Notes under the pieces: model-generated | What the model saw: only the letters and a program-made list of their open reading frames with translations | The model's database searches: none | What the model was told of the DNA's origin: nothing | From: Hyalangium gracile | Lineage (GTDB): Bacteria > Myxococcota > Myxococcia > Myxococcales > Myxococcaceae | Assembly (NCBI RefSeq): GCF_020103725.1 | Contig: NZ_JAHXBG010000020.1 | Coordinates: 1 to 64,000 of the forward strand | Length of the DNA stretch: 64,000 nucleotides | Reading direction: 5' to 3' | In this document: piece by piece, positions 36,101-44,012 of the stretch | Layout: each line of letters begins with the position of its first letter | How positions within the stretch are numbered: the stretch's first letter is position 1 | Position numbers and translations under genes: made by a program

Positions 36101-37867
36101 CACGTAGTCGCCCACCGCCTCGGTGTTCACCGTGCCGGTGCGGACGATCTTGCTGGTCAGCACGCCATCGCACTGGTCGTTGGCGGTGGCCCCCTGGTCC
36201 ATGTAGTTGTAGCCGCACTCGCGCGTCACATCGGTACCGATACGGGTGATGACGGGCGCCAGCGTGTCGCTCACCGTCACCGAGCGCGTCGCGACCGCCG
36301 AGGTGTTCCCGGCCGAGTCCGCGGCCTGATAGCTCAGCGAGTAGGTGCTCGGGGCTCCCATGCTCACCGAGCCGGTGCGCGTGACGCTGCTCTGCGGCAG
36401 GGTCCCCTCGCACGCGTCGATGGCGCTGTAGCCCGGGTCGGCGTACGTGCCGTTCTTGATGCACTCCAGCGACTGGCTCAGCGGGGCGGTCAGCGTCACC
36501 GTCGGCGGCCCCTTGTCCGTCACCGTCACCACGCCGGTGCACGCGGCCGAGTGGTTCGCCCGGTCCGTGCACGTCAGCGTCACGGTGGTGGAGCCGATGC
36601 CGTACGGGCCGGCCGGGCTCTGCGTGCAGCCCACCAGATCGTTGTCCACGTCGAACGAGCCGTTGTTGATGTCGGCGGCCATGCCGCAGGTGTTCGTCGC
36701 CTGCACCGTCACGTCCCGGCAGAGCGCGGTCGGCGGACGGTTCTGGGGGATGTTGGGGAGCTTGCAGAACGAGGTGCACGTGCCGATGGAGCCGGAGGAG
36801 TCACGGGTGCGGCCGTTGTCGATGCCGTTGTCGCACTCCTCGCCGAAGTCCGAGTCCACATGGCCATCGCCGCACCACTGGAGGTGGCACGTCCACGAGC
36901 AGGTCTGCCCGGGCAGCTGCCCGCCGGTGGCGGGGCTGCCGTTGATGCCGTCGCCCAGGTCGCACTCCTCGTTCCCCGAGGACTCGGGGATGCCGCAGCC
37001 GGCGCCCAGCGGCATCGCCCCGCGCACGAGCAGGTAGGGCGTGCCCGTGAAGGGGGTCGCGAAGCCAGGGTCGTAGGTGAAGTCGGTATAGGTCTTCTGT
37101 CCGGGCAGGGGCGCTCCGGAGGAGTCGATCGCGAGCGCCGTGAACGAGAAGGTGCGGTCCGGGTAGTAGGTGAACACCGAGCGCGCCGCGCAGCCGTCCA
37201 GGCCCGGGAGCATCCCATCCATCATGTCCCGGGAGATGAGATCATTGTGCATCTGGAAGATGTGTCCGTAGTCGGCGCAGACCGGCAGGCCCTGCACCCG
37301 GAAGTCGCCGAACGGCTCGAGCAGCGTCACCTGGGTGTTGGCCGGGGCGCTCTGGTAGGCGCAGCCCAGCGAGAGGTACATGCCGGTCGTGTACTGCACC
37401 GAGTTGAGGACGAAGCGGATGGCGCTCTCCACCAGCAGCTCGGTGCCGTTGGAGGATGCGTCCGTGGAGAGCAGGGCGACGTCTCCATCGACGATGGCGC
37501 CCCAGGTGTCGCGGTTGTCGATGGCGGCCTGGAACGCGGCGGTGCCGCTCTGGCACGCCGCGTCGCCGATGATGATGGCCCGGTAGGACATGAACTGCTC
37601 GGCCGTCAGCGTGCTCCACTTCTCGGGCGTGACGATCTCGGGCTCGATGCCGGCGTAGGTCCGCACCGCCTGGGCCTCGCGGCTGGTGGCGCCGGTGACG
37701 CTGCTGCCGAGGATCAGCACCTTGTTGGTGCTGCGCACCTCCTGGCGCGTGGTGTGGGGGGCGCTCGGAGTCGGCTCCGGCAGGGATGGGCTCGGGCTCT
37801 CACCACAGGAAACCGCGCTCAGCGCAGCTACCAGCAGGAGGGCTCTTGCTACGGCTCGCAGTGTCAT
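33128..37867 (-). CDS. Giant surface lipoprotein: Cys-rich, 11 DUF5011-like repeats, choice-of-anchor A domain
   Basis: A 1579-aa lipoprotein. The lipobox is VAALSAVSC (residue about 21). An N-terminal domain (about 45-290) is followed by a Cys-rich segment with two DUF4215-like motifs (GNEECDLGDGINGSPATGG, CGDGHVDSDFGEECDNGID). Next come an HYR-like domain and 11 immunoglobulin-like DUF5011 repeats (about 450-1300), each with D-T-L-x-P, an E-C, Y-x-D-P-G-x-x-A-x-D-x-C and a closing V-x-D. The C-terminal domain (LNDFNLFLLGDYNGGHDVQG onwards) is the choice-of-anchor A type. Two three-repeat blocks (35065-36508) are near identical. It is probably a long adhesive surface stalk. Its 290-bp upstream region holds no gene. 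Confidence 0.88.
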   Translation of the reverse strand: MTLRAVARALLLVAALSAVSCGESPSPSLPEPTPSAPHTTRQEVRSTNKVLILGSSVTGATSREAQAVRTYAGIEPEIVTPEKWSTLTAEQFMSYRAIIIGDAACQSGTAAFQAAIDNRDTWGAIVDGDVALLSTDASSNGTELLVESAIRFVLNSVQYTTGMYLSLGCAYQSAPANTQVTLLEPFGDFRVQGLPVCADYGHIFQMHNDLISRDMMDGMLPGLDGCAARSVFTYYPDRTFSFTALAIDSSGAPLPGQKTYTDFTYDPGFATPFTGTPYLLVRGAMPLGAGCGIPESSGNEECDLGDGINGSPATGGQLPGQTCSWTCHLQWCGDGHVDSDFGEECDNGIDNGRTRDSSGSIGTCTSFCKLPNIPQNRPPTALCRDVTVQATNTCGMAADINNGSFDVDNDLVGCTQSPAGPYGIGSTTVTLTCTDRANHSAACTGVVTVTDKGPPTVTLTAPLSQSLECIKNGTYADPGYSAIDACEGTLPQSSVTRTGSVSMGAPSTYSLSYQAADSAGNTSAVATRSVTVSDTLAPVITRIGTDVTRECGYNYMDQGATANDQCDGVLTSKIVRTGTVNTEAVGDYVLRYNVKDAAGRSAQEVTRTIFIRDRQAPTVTPNTPTTQTVECAGTYVDPGATAYDQCVGTLTAVVNTNTVNTSTPGSYTINYKATDPSGNVGTSPNRTVTVSDTLAPTVTLTAPLSQSLECIKNGTYADPGYSAIDACEGTLPQSSVTRTGSVSMGAPSTYSLSYQAADSAGNTSAVATRSVTVSDTLAPVITRIGTDVTRECGYNYMDQGATANDQCDGVLTSKIVRTGTVNTETVGDYVLRYNVKDAAGLSAQEVTRAVFIRDRQAPTVTLNTPTSQTAECGGTYADPGATATDQCAGTLTAVVNVSTLNMGATGSYTINYKATDPSGNVGTSPNRTVTVADTLGPTLTLNGSATMPQECASAFNDPGATAIDQCAGNLTSQIVKTGTVNTLVLGPYTLRYNVKDPSNNAAPEVARTVNVRDTLPPIISMNGSPNQTVECGSTYMDPGATATDACAGPVSTVTSTTANPNAPGSYLVTYTATDPSGNKATLYGARTVTVNDTLPPTLTLLGPATQSLECGSPYTDPWATANDACFGDITSRITRTGSVSAGAPGSYTLTYNVTDPSGRSAPPVSRTVSVADTLPPTLTVNGPLSLQHECGTPYSDAGAKATDVCAGTLPVTTTGSVSSGTPGNYTVSYSVADPSGHGASASRAVAVRDTLPPQIQVLPGPSVLPCNGSPYVDPGATASDLCAGNLTSSIITTSNLDQTRAGQYTITYTVSDNAGHTSTAVRPITVQGTQIRLNDFNLFLLGDYNGGHDVQGKVAVAGNLFLDRFTVGAGLHETNTSQVLVVGGNLTLNHGGVWGDTWYGGTYSADADVVFHRGTLTKGTPINFASRFSELRTLTSQLAGMAINGTTTRESWGGIILKGTHPTVNVFNVNASDFVGATTLSTSAPPNSLAIINIRGTSATINGIGFAFSGGLDQRTVLFNFPDATTINAHGIGFPGTVLAPYANITFNNGSWDGGIYAVSLTGNAEGHINPLPDQGICQ
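35065..36508 (-). repeat. Tandem 723-bp coding duplication
   Basis: The sequence at 35065-35785 recurs at 35788-36508 with an offset of exactly 723 bp (241 codons), as checked at TGCCCAC (35101 and 35824) and GCGCGTCACA (35498 and 36221). Each unit codes for three DUF5011-like repeats. The last 260 bp or so of the unit (about 35515-35785 and 36238-36508) appears almost identical, which implies recent duplication or gene conversion within the lipoprotein gene. Confidence 0.88.
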
Positions 37868-38157
37868 TGGGGGTCCCCCTCGATGGGCTGCGCGGCGCAG
37901 TCACATCCGAGAACAGCTCCACACTGGGGTCCCAGGTAATCCTCGAGACAGCCGGGGATCCGCGTCCAGTGAGAGTTGTCGAAAAGCGTTGCTCGCACGG
38001 TGAAAAACGGCAAGCCGAAAAGAAAAGAAACTCGGGTGGTGGGGCGAGGGCCTACCCCCACGCGAGCCATCCGCGTGAATCATTCCGTGACGTCTGGATC
38101 AGGACGCTCGGGGCGGGGCTGGGTTGATCTCCCGAGCGAGAGCTGATCCGCGCACTT

Positions 38158-39492
38158 CTAGGGCTTGTAGACCTGGATGCGGGCCTCGGGGACGCGCCGG
38201 GCCAGGTGCTCCATGTGGCGAGCCACCTCGGTGAGGACGCGGGCCTTGTCGAGGGTGAGGAGCTGGCGGTCGCGCATGAGGATGCGGCCGTCGACCATGA
38301 CGGTCTGCACGTCGCTGGCGCGGGCGCTGTACACGAGGCCTGCGGCGAGGTTGTGGGGCGGCTGCCAGTGGGCGCCGCGGGTGTCCACGAGGATGATGTC
38401 GGCGAGGAAGCCGGGGGCGAGCTGGCCGAGCCGATCCGCCATGCCGAGCACGGCGGCGCTGCCGCGCGTGGCGATGTCGAGCGCCTCGGGGATGGGGAGC
38501 ACCTCGGGGTCGCTCGCGTCGTGCTTCTGCATCATGGCCATGAGGCGCAGGCTCTCGAGGATGTCGAGCGTGTTGTTGCTGACGGCGCCATCGGTGGCCA
38601 GGCCCACGGGGATGCCGACGCGGCGCAGCGCGGGGATGGGGGTGAGGCCCATGGCGAGCTTGAGGTACGTCTTGGGGGCGTGGGCGATGCCCACGTGGTC
38701 TCGGTAGCGGGCCAGACGGGCGGTGTCCTCGGGGAGCAGGCCGCAGCCATGGGCGATGATGACGGGGACGCTGAGCACGCCCGTGTCGTCGAGGACCTGG
38801 ATGGGCGTCATCTCGCGGCGCTCGAGGCTGGCGCGGGTCTGGTTCATGTCCTCGGCGGCGTGGATGTGGATGCCGACGCCCAGTCGCTTCGCGTGCTCGA
38901 CGGAGGCGCGCAGGAAGCCGTCGTCACAGGTGTAGGGGGCGTGGGGCGCCATGCAGGTGGTGATGCGGCCGTCGGCGCCGCCCTTCCAGCGCTGGACGAA
39001 CTCGGCGGTCTCGTCGAGCACCTTGCGGCCGCGGCTGGCGAAGACGGCCCAGCCGAGGTGGGCGCGGGTGCCGGCCTGCTCGACGGCGCGGGCCACCTGA
39101 TCCATGAAGAAGTAGTGGTCGGCGACGGTGGTGACGCCGCCCTCGATCATCTCGATGAGGCCCAGCTGCATGCCCCAGTACACGGCCTCCTCGGAGAGGT
39201 TGCTCTCGAGGGGCCAGATGAACTCGTTGAACCAGCGCTCGATGGGGACGTCCTCGGCGAGGCCGCGGAAGAGCACCATGGGGACATGGGAGTGGGTGTT
39301 GATGAGCCCGGGCATGGCGAGCTGCTCGTGGCATTCGATGACGGTGACGTCGGGCTCGGGAGGCTGGCCGGTGGGGCGGATGGCGGAGATGCGGTTGCCC
39401 TGGACGAGGATGTCCTGGTTGCGCGCGATGGTGGGCACGCCGCGCTCACCGGGCACGAGCGCGTGACAGTTGCGGAAGAGGGTGTTCGTCAT
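38158..39492 (-). CDS. Amidohydrolase, MtaD/TrzN-like deaminase family
   Basis: A 444-aa metal-dependent amidohydrolase. NTHSHVPM (H-x-H metal ligands) is at about residue 66, APHAPYTC near 195, GIHIHAAED (metal His) near 220, IIAHGCGL near 257 and the metal Asp in ATDGAVSNN near 305. The pattern fits 5-methylthioadenosine/S-adenosylhomocysteine deaminases and related aminohydrolases. The start at 39492 is preferred over one 25 codons upstream because the family begins this way. The exact substrate is not read from sequence. Confidence 0.87.
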   Translation of the reverse strand: MTNTLFRNCHALVPGERGVPTIARNQDILVQGNRISAIRPTGQPPEPDVTVIECHEQLAMPGLINTHSHVPMVLFRGLAEDVPIERWFNEFIWPLESNLSEEAVYWGMQLGLIEMIEGGVTTVADHYFFMDQVARAVEQAGTRAHLGWAVFASRGRKVLDETAEFVQRWKGGADGRITTCMAPHAPYTCDDGFLRASVEHAKRLGVGIHIHAAEDMNQTRASLERREMTPIQVLDDTGVLSVPVIIAHGCGLLPEDTARLARYRDHVGIAHAPKTYLKLAMGLTPIPALRRVGIPVGLATDGAVSNNTLDILESLRLMAMMQKHDASDPEVLPIPEALDIATRGSAAVLGMADRLGQLAPGFLADIILVDTRGAHWQPPHNLAAGLVYSARASDVQTVMVDGRILMRDRQLLTLDKARVLTEVARHMEHLARRVPEARIQVYKP

Positions 39493-39642
39493 CGAGGGCT
39501 CGTGGCTGGAGGGAGCGGCTGGCGTGAAGGAGAGGAGGCTGCACTCGAGGCGACTGCTCGTGTACACGTAGCAGAGACGCGCCCTTGGCTACACCCCCTG
39601 CCTTGACCTGAAGCGCCCACGCTTGATTGAAAGGACGCGGCC

Positions 39643-40557
39643 ATGCCTCACCGAACGTGCAGCGTCCTCCTGCTCCTGCTCTCAGCCTGCGCCACGATGG
39701 CTCCGAGTCCGGGAGAGCCGGAGGTTCCGAGCCCGAAACTCGCCAATCTTCAGCGTGCGGCACTGTACCCCTGGACGGATGAGGGGCAGTGCGTGGTGCG
39801 CGAAGCCTCCAACGAATGGCCCGTCCTGGCGGAGCGGTGCTTTCACGCGCTCGAGCGCGACAGGGTGAGGTTCCGGGATGTCTCCGGGAGATGCGCTGTC
39901 GCCTCTGCGCCTGCGGCAGCGGTTGCCGTGCCCATGGCCGTAGCGCTCTGCGTCTTTGCGTCGCCGGTAGTCGTCACTGGAGCAGTGATTGTGATTGGAA
40001 CCGTGGTGGTGGCGGTTGTCATCAAAGAAGGGCTGGATGCTCATGAGCGGAACGCATCCCGTGAGCGCGCGAAGCGCACGGCTCAGACACGACCATCCAG
40101 TGAGCAGGAACCGGTAGCGAACAGAGAGCCAACGCCGAGGGGCTTGGGTCGGGACTGGCTCCCACCCGCAACATCCGACCCCTCGGAACGCCCGGAGTGT
40201 GAGCCCATCCCGGTGCGGCACGCGGGCGAAGATGTCCCGCATAACGAGTGCGCCGATAGGTTTCCGCCCAATCGTTATCCCGGCATGGATGTACTCGTGG
40301 GCGATGAGCGCTTCGATGCGCTGCAGGTCGGCGTGCGCGTGCTGTGGGAGATCAAGACCCATCAATTCGACACATACAATGACTTCATCCGGGATCGAGA
40401 GATTGAAAAGGAAATTGTGCAACTACATGAAGAGCGCAATGCCGCGATTGCCTGTGGATACGACTTCGTCGTTGGCGTGAGCACCGAAGCGCACAGGCAA
40501 GCACTGCTCGATAGAGATCCCGAATTCAACATCGTCGTCACGGGGTGCCCACGATGA
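39643..40557 (+). CDS. Lipoprotein with DUF6310-like nuclease-type C-terminus, candidate toxin
   Basis: The protein has 304 aa. Signal peptide and lipobox are MPHRTCSVLLLLLSAC (lipid Cys about 16). A conserved-looking block PWTDEGQCVVREASNEWPVL follows, then two hydrophobic stretches (about 85-125). A Ser/Arg-rich linker leads to the C-terminal domain (about 195-304): MDVLVGDERFDALQ, VRVLWEIKTHQFD, IEKEIVQLHEERNAAI, CGYDFVVGVSTEAHRQAL. The D-x(n)-E-x-K arrangement suggests a PD-(D/E)xK nuclease; the domain name is tentative. The next gene overlaps by 4 nt. A lipoprotein with a toxin-like C-terminus and coupled partner matches the layout of SitA toxins delivered by outer-membrane exchange; that role is inferred. 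Confidence 0.75.
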   Translation: MPHRTCSVLLLLLSACATMAPSPGEPEVPSPKLANLQRAALYPWTDEGQCVVREASNEWPVLAERCFHALERDRVRFRDVSGRCAVASAPAAAVAVPMAVALCVFASPVVVTGAVIVIGTVVVAVVIKEGLDAHERNASRERAKRTAQTRPSSEQEPVANREPTPRGLGRDWLPPATSDPSERPECEPIPVRHAGEDVPHNECADRFPPNRYPGMDVLVGDERFDALQVGVRVLWEIKTHQFDTYNDFIRDREIEKEIVQLHEERNAAIACGYDFVVGVSTEAHRQALLDRDPEFNIVVTGCPR

Positions 40558-41309
40558 CCGCTCGAAAGCGGCTCATTCTCATCACTCATGGGCCTGCGCT
40601 CGTGGATGACGGAGGTCGCGCACTCGCTGTTGTCCAGGGAATGGAGCGGGCGCTCCCCGGCTTGCGCCTGGAGTGGAGAGTTACCGAGGGGCGACAGCTT
40701 GCCGCGGTGCCACAACGCGACGAATGGCTCGCTGGAGCAACCAGGGACGGCGAGTTCCCTTTCCTGTGCAACGGGGACGAGAGTTACCCGGTGACGATCT
40801 CTGGTCTGCAAAAACCGGCAGGCCTCAGCCCGGGCGGCCAGCCCCTGTTTGAAGTGCATGCAAAGCTGCCACTGGACGCAGCAGGGATCGCTGCTGCGGC
40901 GAATGCTCTGGAGGCCGTGGCGGAGGGCGCACGCGCGTACTGGGGGCATGCGTCACCGGAGGGCTATGGTTCAGAGGTTTCAGGGCAGATGCGCCGCTCT
41001 GCTCATGGGCCGGAGCGTTCACCCCGTGGGCTTCCCATGCTCAATTTGTCACGGCATATCCCTTCACCTGAGATTCCGCACTACCTCGGGTGGCTGAACT
41101 ACTGGTCTGCCGCTGCCGCGAAGGCCATCGGATTCCCGGATCCTGCTCGGGATGCGGAGTTACTCACACGAGCGCGGCGCACGGCATCGGGCGGGTGGAG
41201 CGTGCAGCTCACGGATGCGCCGCTCGATTACGACAACCCCGCCCACCTGGACGCGCTCCTGCGGGCCTACGAGCGCTTCCCGGCGATCGGCGGGCGCGCG
41301 GCACAGTGA
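40554..41309 (+). CDS. DUF5953-like protein, candidate immunity partner
   Basis: The protein has 251 aa and is soluble, with no signal peptide. It begins MTARKRLILITHGPALVDDG and contains RLEWRVTEGRQLAAVPQRDE, then ANALEAVAEGARAYWGHASP and MLNLSRHIPSPEIPHYLGWL. The pattern is that of DUF5953-like proteins found beside DUF6310 genes in myxobacteria (assignment from memory of such pairs). The start at 40554 overlaps the previous stop (ATGA), so it is made together with the lipoprotein. A cytosolic immunity role is inferred from the architecture. Confidence 0.72.
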   Translation: MTARKRLILITHGPALVDDGGRALAVVQGMERALPGLRLEWRVTEGRQLAAVPQRDEWLAGATRDGEFPFLCNGDESYPVTISGLQKPAGLSPGGQPLFEVHAKLPLDAAGIAAAANALEAVAEGARAYWGHASPEGYGSEVSGQMRRSAHGPERSPRGLPMLNLSRHIPSPEIPHYLGWLNYWSAAAAKAIGFPDPARDAELLTRARRTASGGWSVQLTDAPLDYDNPAHLDALLRAYERFPAIGGRAAQ

Positions 41310-41456
41310 CCGATCTGCTCGGGTCTCGCTTGGCTGGCCGGGAGTGATCTCGCGATCGAGCAGACGATTTGGCGTGCGGCGACCTTCATGCAGGGAGACC
41401 TCGAAGCGGTCACGGCTATCCAAAGGGTGGGCCGGAAGTAGTGGGGCGCCCTGAAG

Positions 41457-41510
41457 TGCCCCTGACGGGATTCGAACCCGTGGAGGAGGGGTGTCCTAAA
41501 CCCGCGACGG
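41457..41510 (-). other. 3' half of a tRNA gene, possible attachment-site relic
   Basis: On the minus strand there is an anticodon-arm-like GGGTTTAGGACACCC, then a T-arm with perfect ACGGG/CCCGT stem around loop TTCGAAT, then a CAGGGGC acceptor strand and A as discriminator (41457). No D-arm or 5' acceptor strand (GCCCCTG would be needed) is seen within 150 bp upstream. It is therefore a 3' half. The anticodon reads TAG (Leu) or AGG depending on loop frame. Such halves typically arise where an element integrated into a tRNA gene. Confidence 0.6.
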
Positions 41511-41612
41511 CATACGCCTTTCGAGGAATCGCGAGTGAATCCGGCCACTTCGAATCCTCGGGCCCGTCCTCGCCAGTCTCACCTGTCCCTCCGAGTCCCC
41601 TCCAATCCTGGA

Positions 41613-41715
41613 GACATTTTGGAGGACGTGGGCCCTGGGGACCTGGAATGTGGCGTGCTGGCGCATGGCTTCGCGCGGGTGCGCTGCGAGAGTTGCAAGG
41701 ACGAGCTTCTCGCCG
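41613..41715 (+). mobile_element. N-terminal fragment of an IS91-type transposase
   Basis: The translated fragment ILEDVGPGDLECGVLAHGFA, then RVRCESCKDELL, matches the N-terminal zinc-binding region of IS91/IS801-family transposases (CGxLxxGFARVRCxxC-DELL). The downstream zinc residues and the rolling-circle catalytic domain are absent. It is a short relic fused in frame upstream of an unrelated coding region. Confidence 0.7.
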
Positions 41716-41765
41716 CGCAGCAGAGAGCACGAGGACAGGGCCTCGGCAGGGGGCAGGTCGGGGCG

Positions 41766-43100
41766 GTGTCATTCGTCCCGTTCTTCGGCTATACGCGGGT
41801 GAAAACGGCGGAGCGATCCGCGATCCTCGTTTGGGACGGCCGAGAAATCCCTCGCCGAAAGGTCAGGTGTGGGATGCCACTCTTCGACAATGGCGCCTTC
41901 GACGGTGATCTCGCCGAGCTGATCCAGCGCTGCATGCAGTTCGTGCCTGCTCCGGAGCGGCTCGCCGAAGCAGACCAGTGGCTGGCGAGTCTGGAGGAGG
42001 ACGGCCGGCTTCTCCCGGTGCGCAAGTTCGCCGGACGCCCCACACGCGGCGAGCTCTTTGCGGTCGGCCGTCGCCGCTTCGTCCCGATCGACAACGAGAC
42101 CCTCGTGCACCTCTACCGGGAACTGCTGGAAGGGGGCGTGCCGGAGGGGGACTTCGAGGACCTGTACCGACGCGGTGCGCTTACCGTCTCGTGGAAGCTG
42201 GACACTGAGACATCCGCCCTGGGAAGCCAGATTCGAAAGGGGCAGGTCGCAGCGCCCTTCCGGGATGAAGGGCTCAAACTCGCGCACCTCATCGACGCTG
42301 CGCGGGGACTCGCGGGCGAAACCGAACCAGATCTGGTCCAGCGCTTTCGATTGACCCTGAACCCGCTCAACTGCATCCCGTTTCCAAGCCCGAAGCGATA
42401 CCGGTTCGAGCCTATGCGCGGCTACTTCGATCCGGGAGAGGCGCCGCACATCCAGGCGCTGCTGGCAGCCGCGCTCGCCGAGTATGCCGGGGCACCGTTC
42501 CTAGCGTATCGTGCTCGGGTTGGAGGGAATCGCGAGCCGTTGCCGAGCCGGTGGAGAGAGTTGGCGCGCGACATCCGCGTCCGGTTCACGTTGCGTCAGA
42601 GTCAGCAGGCTCGACCGATATTCGCCAAGGCCTCCGCACAAACGGGGCGTCTCGAGCGGGACTCGTGGGGGGTGATCGATTCGGACGTGGACGCGATCAC
42701 GCCCCGCGGGAGCCCTCTACGCTTCGCGAACATGGCCGCACTGATGGATGCGCTCCGCGAGTGGCGGCATGAGTGTCCGAATGCCGAGCGCCTCCACGGA
42801 CACCGTACGTTCTTGAAAATGAACCGCCGGACAGGAAGACAAACGATTAGCTCCAGTGATCCGAAAGCGTACGTCTACTTCCACATCACGCCGAAATGCG
42901 TGCTGGGCGCTTGTGACCATGTGCTTCGCGAGTGGCACTTGAACGGAGATACCAGCGTGAGCGCGATCGACGAGCTGATCGGTCTGTACGAAGCGCAGGA
43001 CCAATTTGACGCAATCTTCATGTTCGAAGCAGTGAAGACGCAGGACAAGCTGATGTTGCAAGGGAACGAGAGATCGAACGGGCTCTACTGTTATGGCTGA
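41766..43100 (+). CDS. Hypothetical protein of accessory region
   Basis: A 444-aa protein if started at the GTG 41766 (VSFVPFFGYTRVK), which has AGGGGG upstream; the frame is open further left into the transposase relic. It contains LVWDGREIPRRKVRCGMPLF, GVIDSDVDAITPRGSPLRFA and KAYVYFHITPKCVLGACDHV, and ends SNGLYCYG. It has no signal peptide or membrane segment. Base composition is less GC-biased than the neighbours, as in acquired DNA. No family is recognised. Confidence 0.55.
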   Translation: MSFVPFFGYTRVKTAERSAILVWDGREIPRRKVRCGMPLFDNGAFDGDLAELIQRCMQFVPAPERLAEADQWLASLEEDGRLLPVRKFAGRPTRGELFAVGRRRFVPIDNETLVHLYRELLEGGVPEGDFEDLYRRGALTVSWKLDTETSALGSQIRKGQVAAPFRDEGLKLAHLIDAARGLAGETEPDLVQRFRLTLNPLNCIPFPSPKRYRFEPMRGYFDPGEAPHIQALLAAALAEYAGAPFLAYRARVGGNREPLPSRWRELARDIRVRFTLRQSQQARPIFAKASAQTGRLERDSWGVIDSDVDAITPRGSPLRFANMAALMDALREWRHECPNAERLHGHRTFLKMNRRTGRQTISSSDPKAYVYFHITPKCVLGACDHVLREWHLNGDTSVSAIDELIGLYEAQDQFDAIFMFEAVKTQDKLMLQGNERSNGLYCYG

Positions 43101-43140
43101 GCGCCAGCGCTCCGGTAGCATGGAGATCACGACGGCACGA

Positions 43141-43318
43141 TCACAATAGGTCGTCGCTTCTCATCTGGCGTCCGTGGAAGCGGACATCGCGGTGCTTCTC
43201 AAGAGACTCATAGGGCGGGTCGGTGATCGCGAGGTACACCGACCCGGACGGGATCTCGCCAAGCCACTTGATGGCGTCGAGCTGCGCGAGGCGGAATCCG
43301 ATGAGCTTCAGGGCAGTG
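43141..43318 (-). pseudogene. N-terminal remnant of a DNA methyltransferase
   Basis: The minus-strand frame reads LKLIGFRLAQLDAIKWLGEI, PSGSVYLAITDPPYESLEKH and then stops at 43141. The DPPY motif IV of N4/N6 (alpha-class) methyltransferases is intact with the normal preceding region, but the AdoMet-binding motif I and the rest are missing. It lies directly downstream of a small zinc-ribbon gene on the same strand. Confidence 0.7.
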
Positions 43319-43516
43319 TCAGGTTCGCTCCAGGAGAATGCTATTGTACGCTCCGCAGAGTGGGCAGCGCATATGGCGCTCGACCTTCTTGTCACCGAGG
43401 GCCTGGTCCATGACCTCCAGTGGAGCCCGCTGGCAGGCGGGGCACATGACCACCACCTTGGGTTCCTTGGCCAGGATGATCCCTGCCTCTACCCACCGCC
43501 GCGTCTCGTCCTTCAC
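43319..43516 (-). CDS. Small zinc-ribbon protein
   Basis: A 65-aa protein with a GTG start at 43516 (GGGGGGAG about 5 nt upstream). Residues 20-60 hold CPACQ and CPLCG pairs, a classic two-CxxC ribbon, with VERHMRCPLCGAYN between. It is probably a DNA- or RNA-binding accessory protein of a mobile or modification locus, given the methyltransferase remnant that follows it by about one codon. Confidence 0.62.
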   Translation of the reverse strand: MKDETRRWVEAGIILAKEPKVVVMCPACQRAPLEVMDQALGDKKVERHMRCPLCGAYNSILLERT

Positions 43517-44012
43517 CGTCTCCCCCCTTCCAAGACTGCCTGGAAGGCTCGGTCCGCGAATCTCCTGGCAGCCTGAGTTTCGCTGTGAACCGTAGCCATC
43601 GTAGCCCCCTCGGCTCGAACGACACTCGTCGTCAGCCGGTGAAGTTCATGTATACCCTCTGACCATGACTCCTCGCAGGCACGCTACGGGAGCGCGCCCC
43701 AGAGAGGATCATGCTCCGTGTCCCATCCTCCATTCCTCAACCTGAGGGTGAAACTGCCCCGCCTCTCTCCACAGTGCACCGTGGTCCGGAAAATCTCCGC
43801 TCTCAGGCGGGATAGGGATCGAGGAGAAGGCTTCGTCCCCGTATCTGTCATGGTGCGGGCGAGGCGTGATCAGTCGGGCGGGAAGGGGGTGAACGCCATG
43901 CTGAGCGCCGTGAGGAAGCTGCTGGCCTCGACACTCACGCGGAGGATGACGGCGGGAGGAGGCCCGTTGCGGATGCTGCGGGGCTCCTCATGTCCTTGGA
44001 GAAGACCCGCTG
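43517..44012. other. 496-bp region with no supported gene
   Basis: Between the zinc-ribbon gene and the Ser/Thr kinase, no frame combines a start, ribosome-binding site and coding bias. A minus-strand frame around 43800-44060 (SFLTALSMAFTPFPPD) is broken by stops and could be a decayed fragment. A plus-strand open frame 43718-44242 runs antisense into the kinase gene and is Arg/Ser-rich like a shadow. Confidence 0.5.

Noticed and set aside
35065-36508. CRISPR-like or satellite array
   Set aside because: The repeat unit is 723 bp, in frame with a protein, and codes for immunoglobulin-like domains; there are no short direct repeats with unique spacers.
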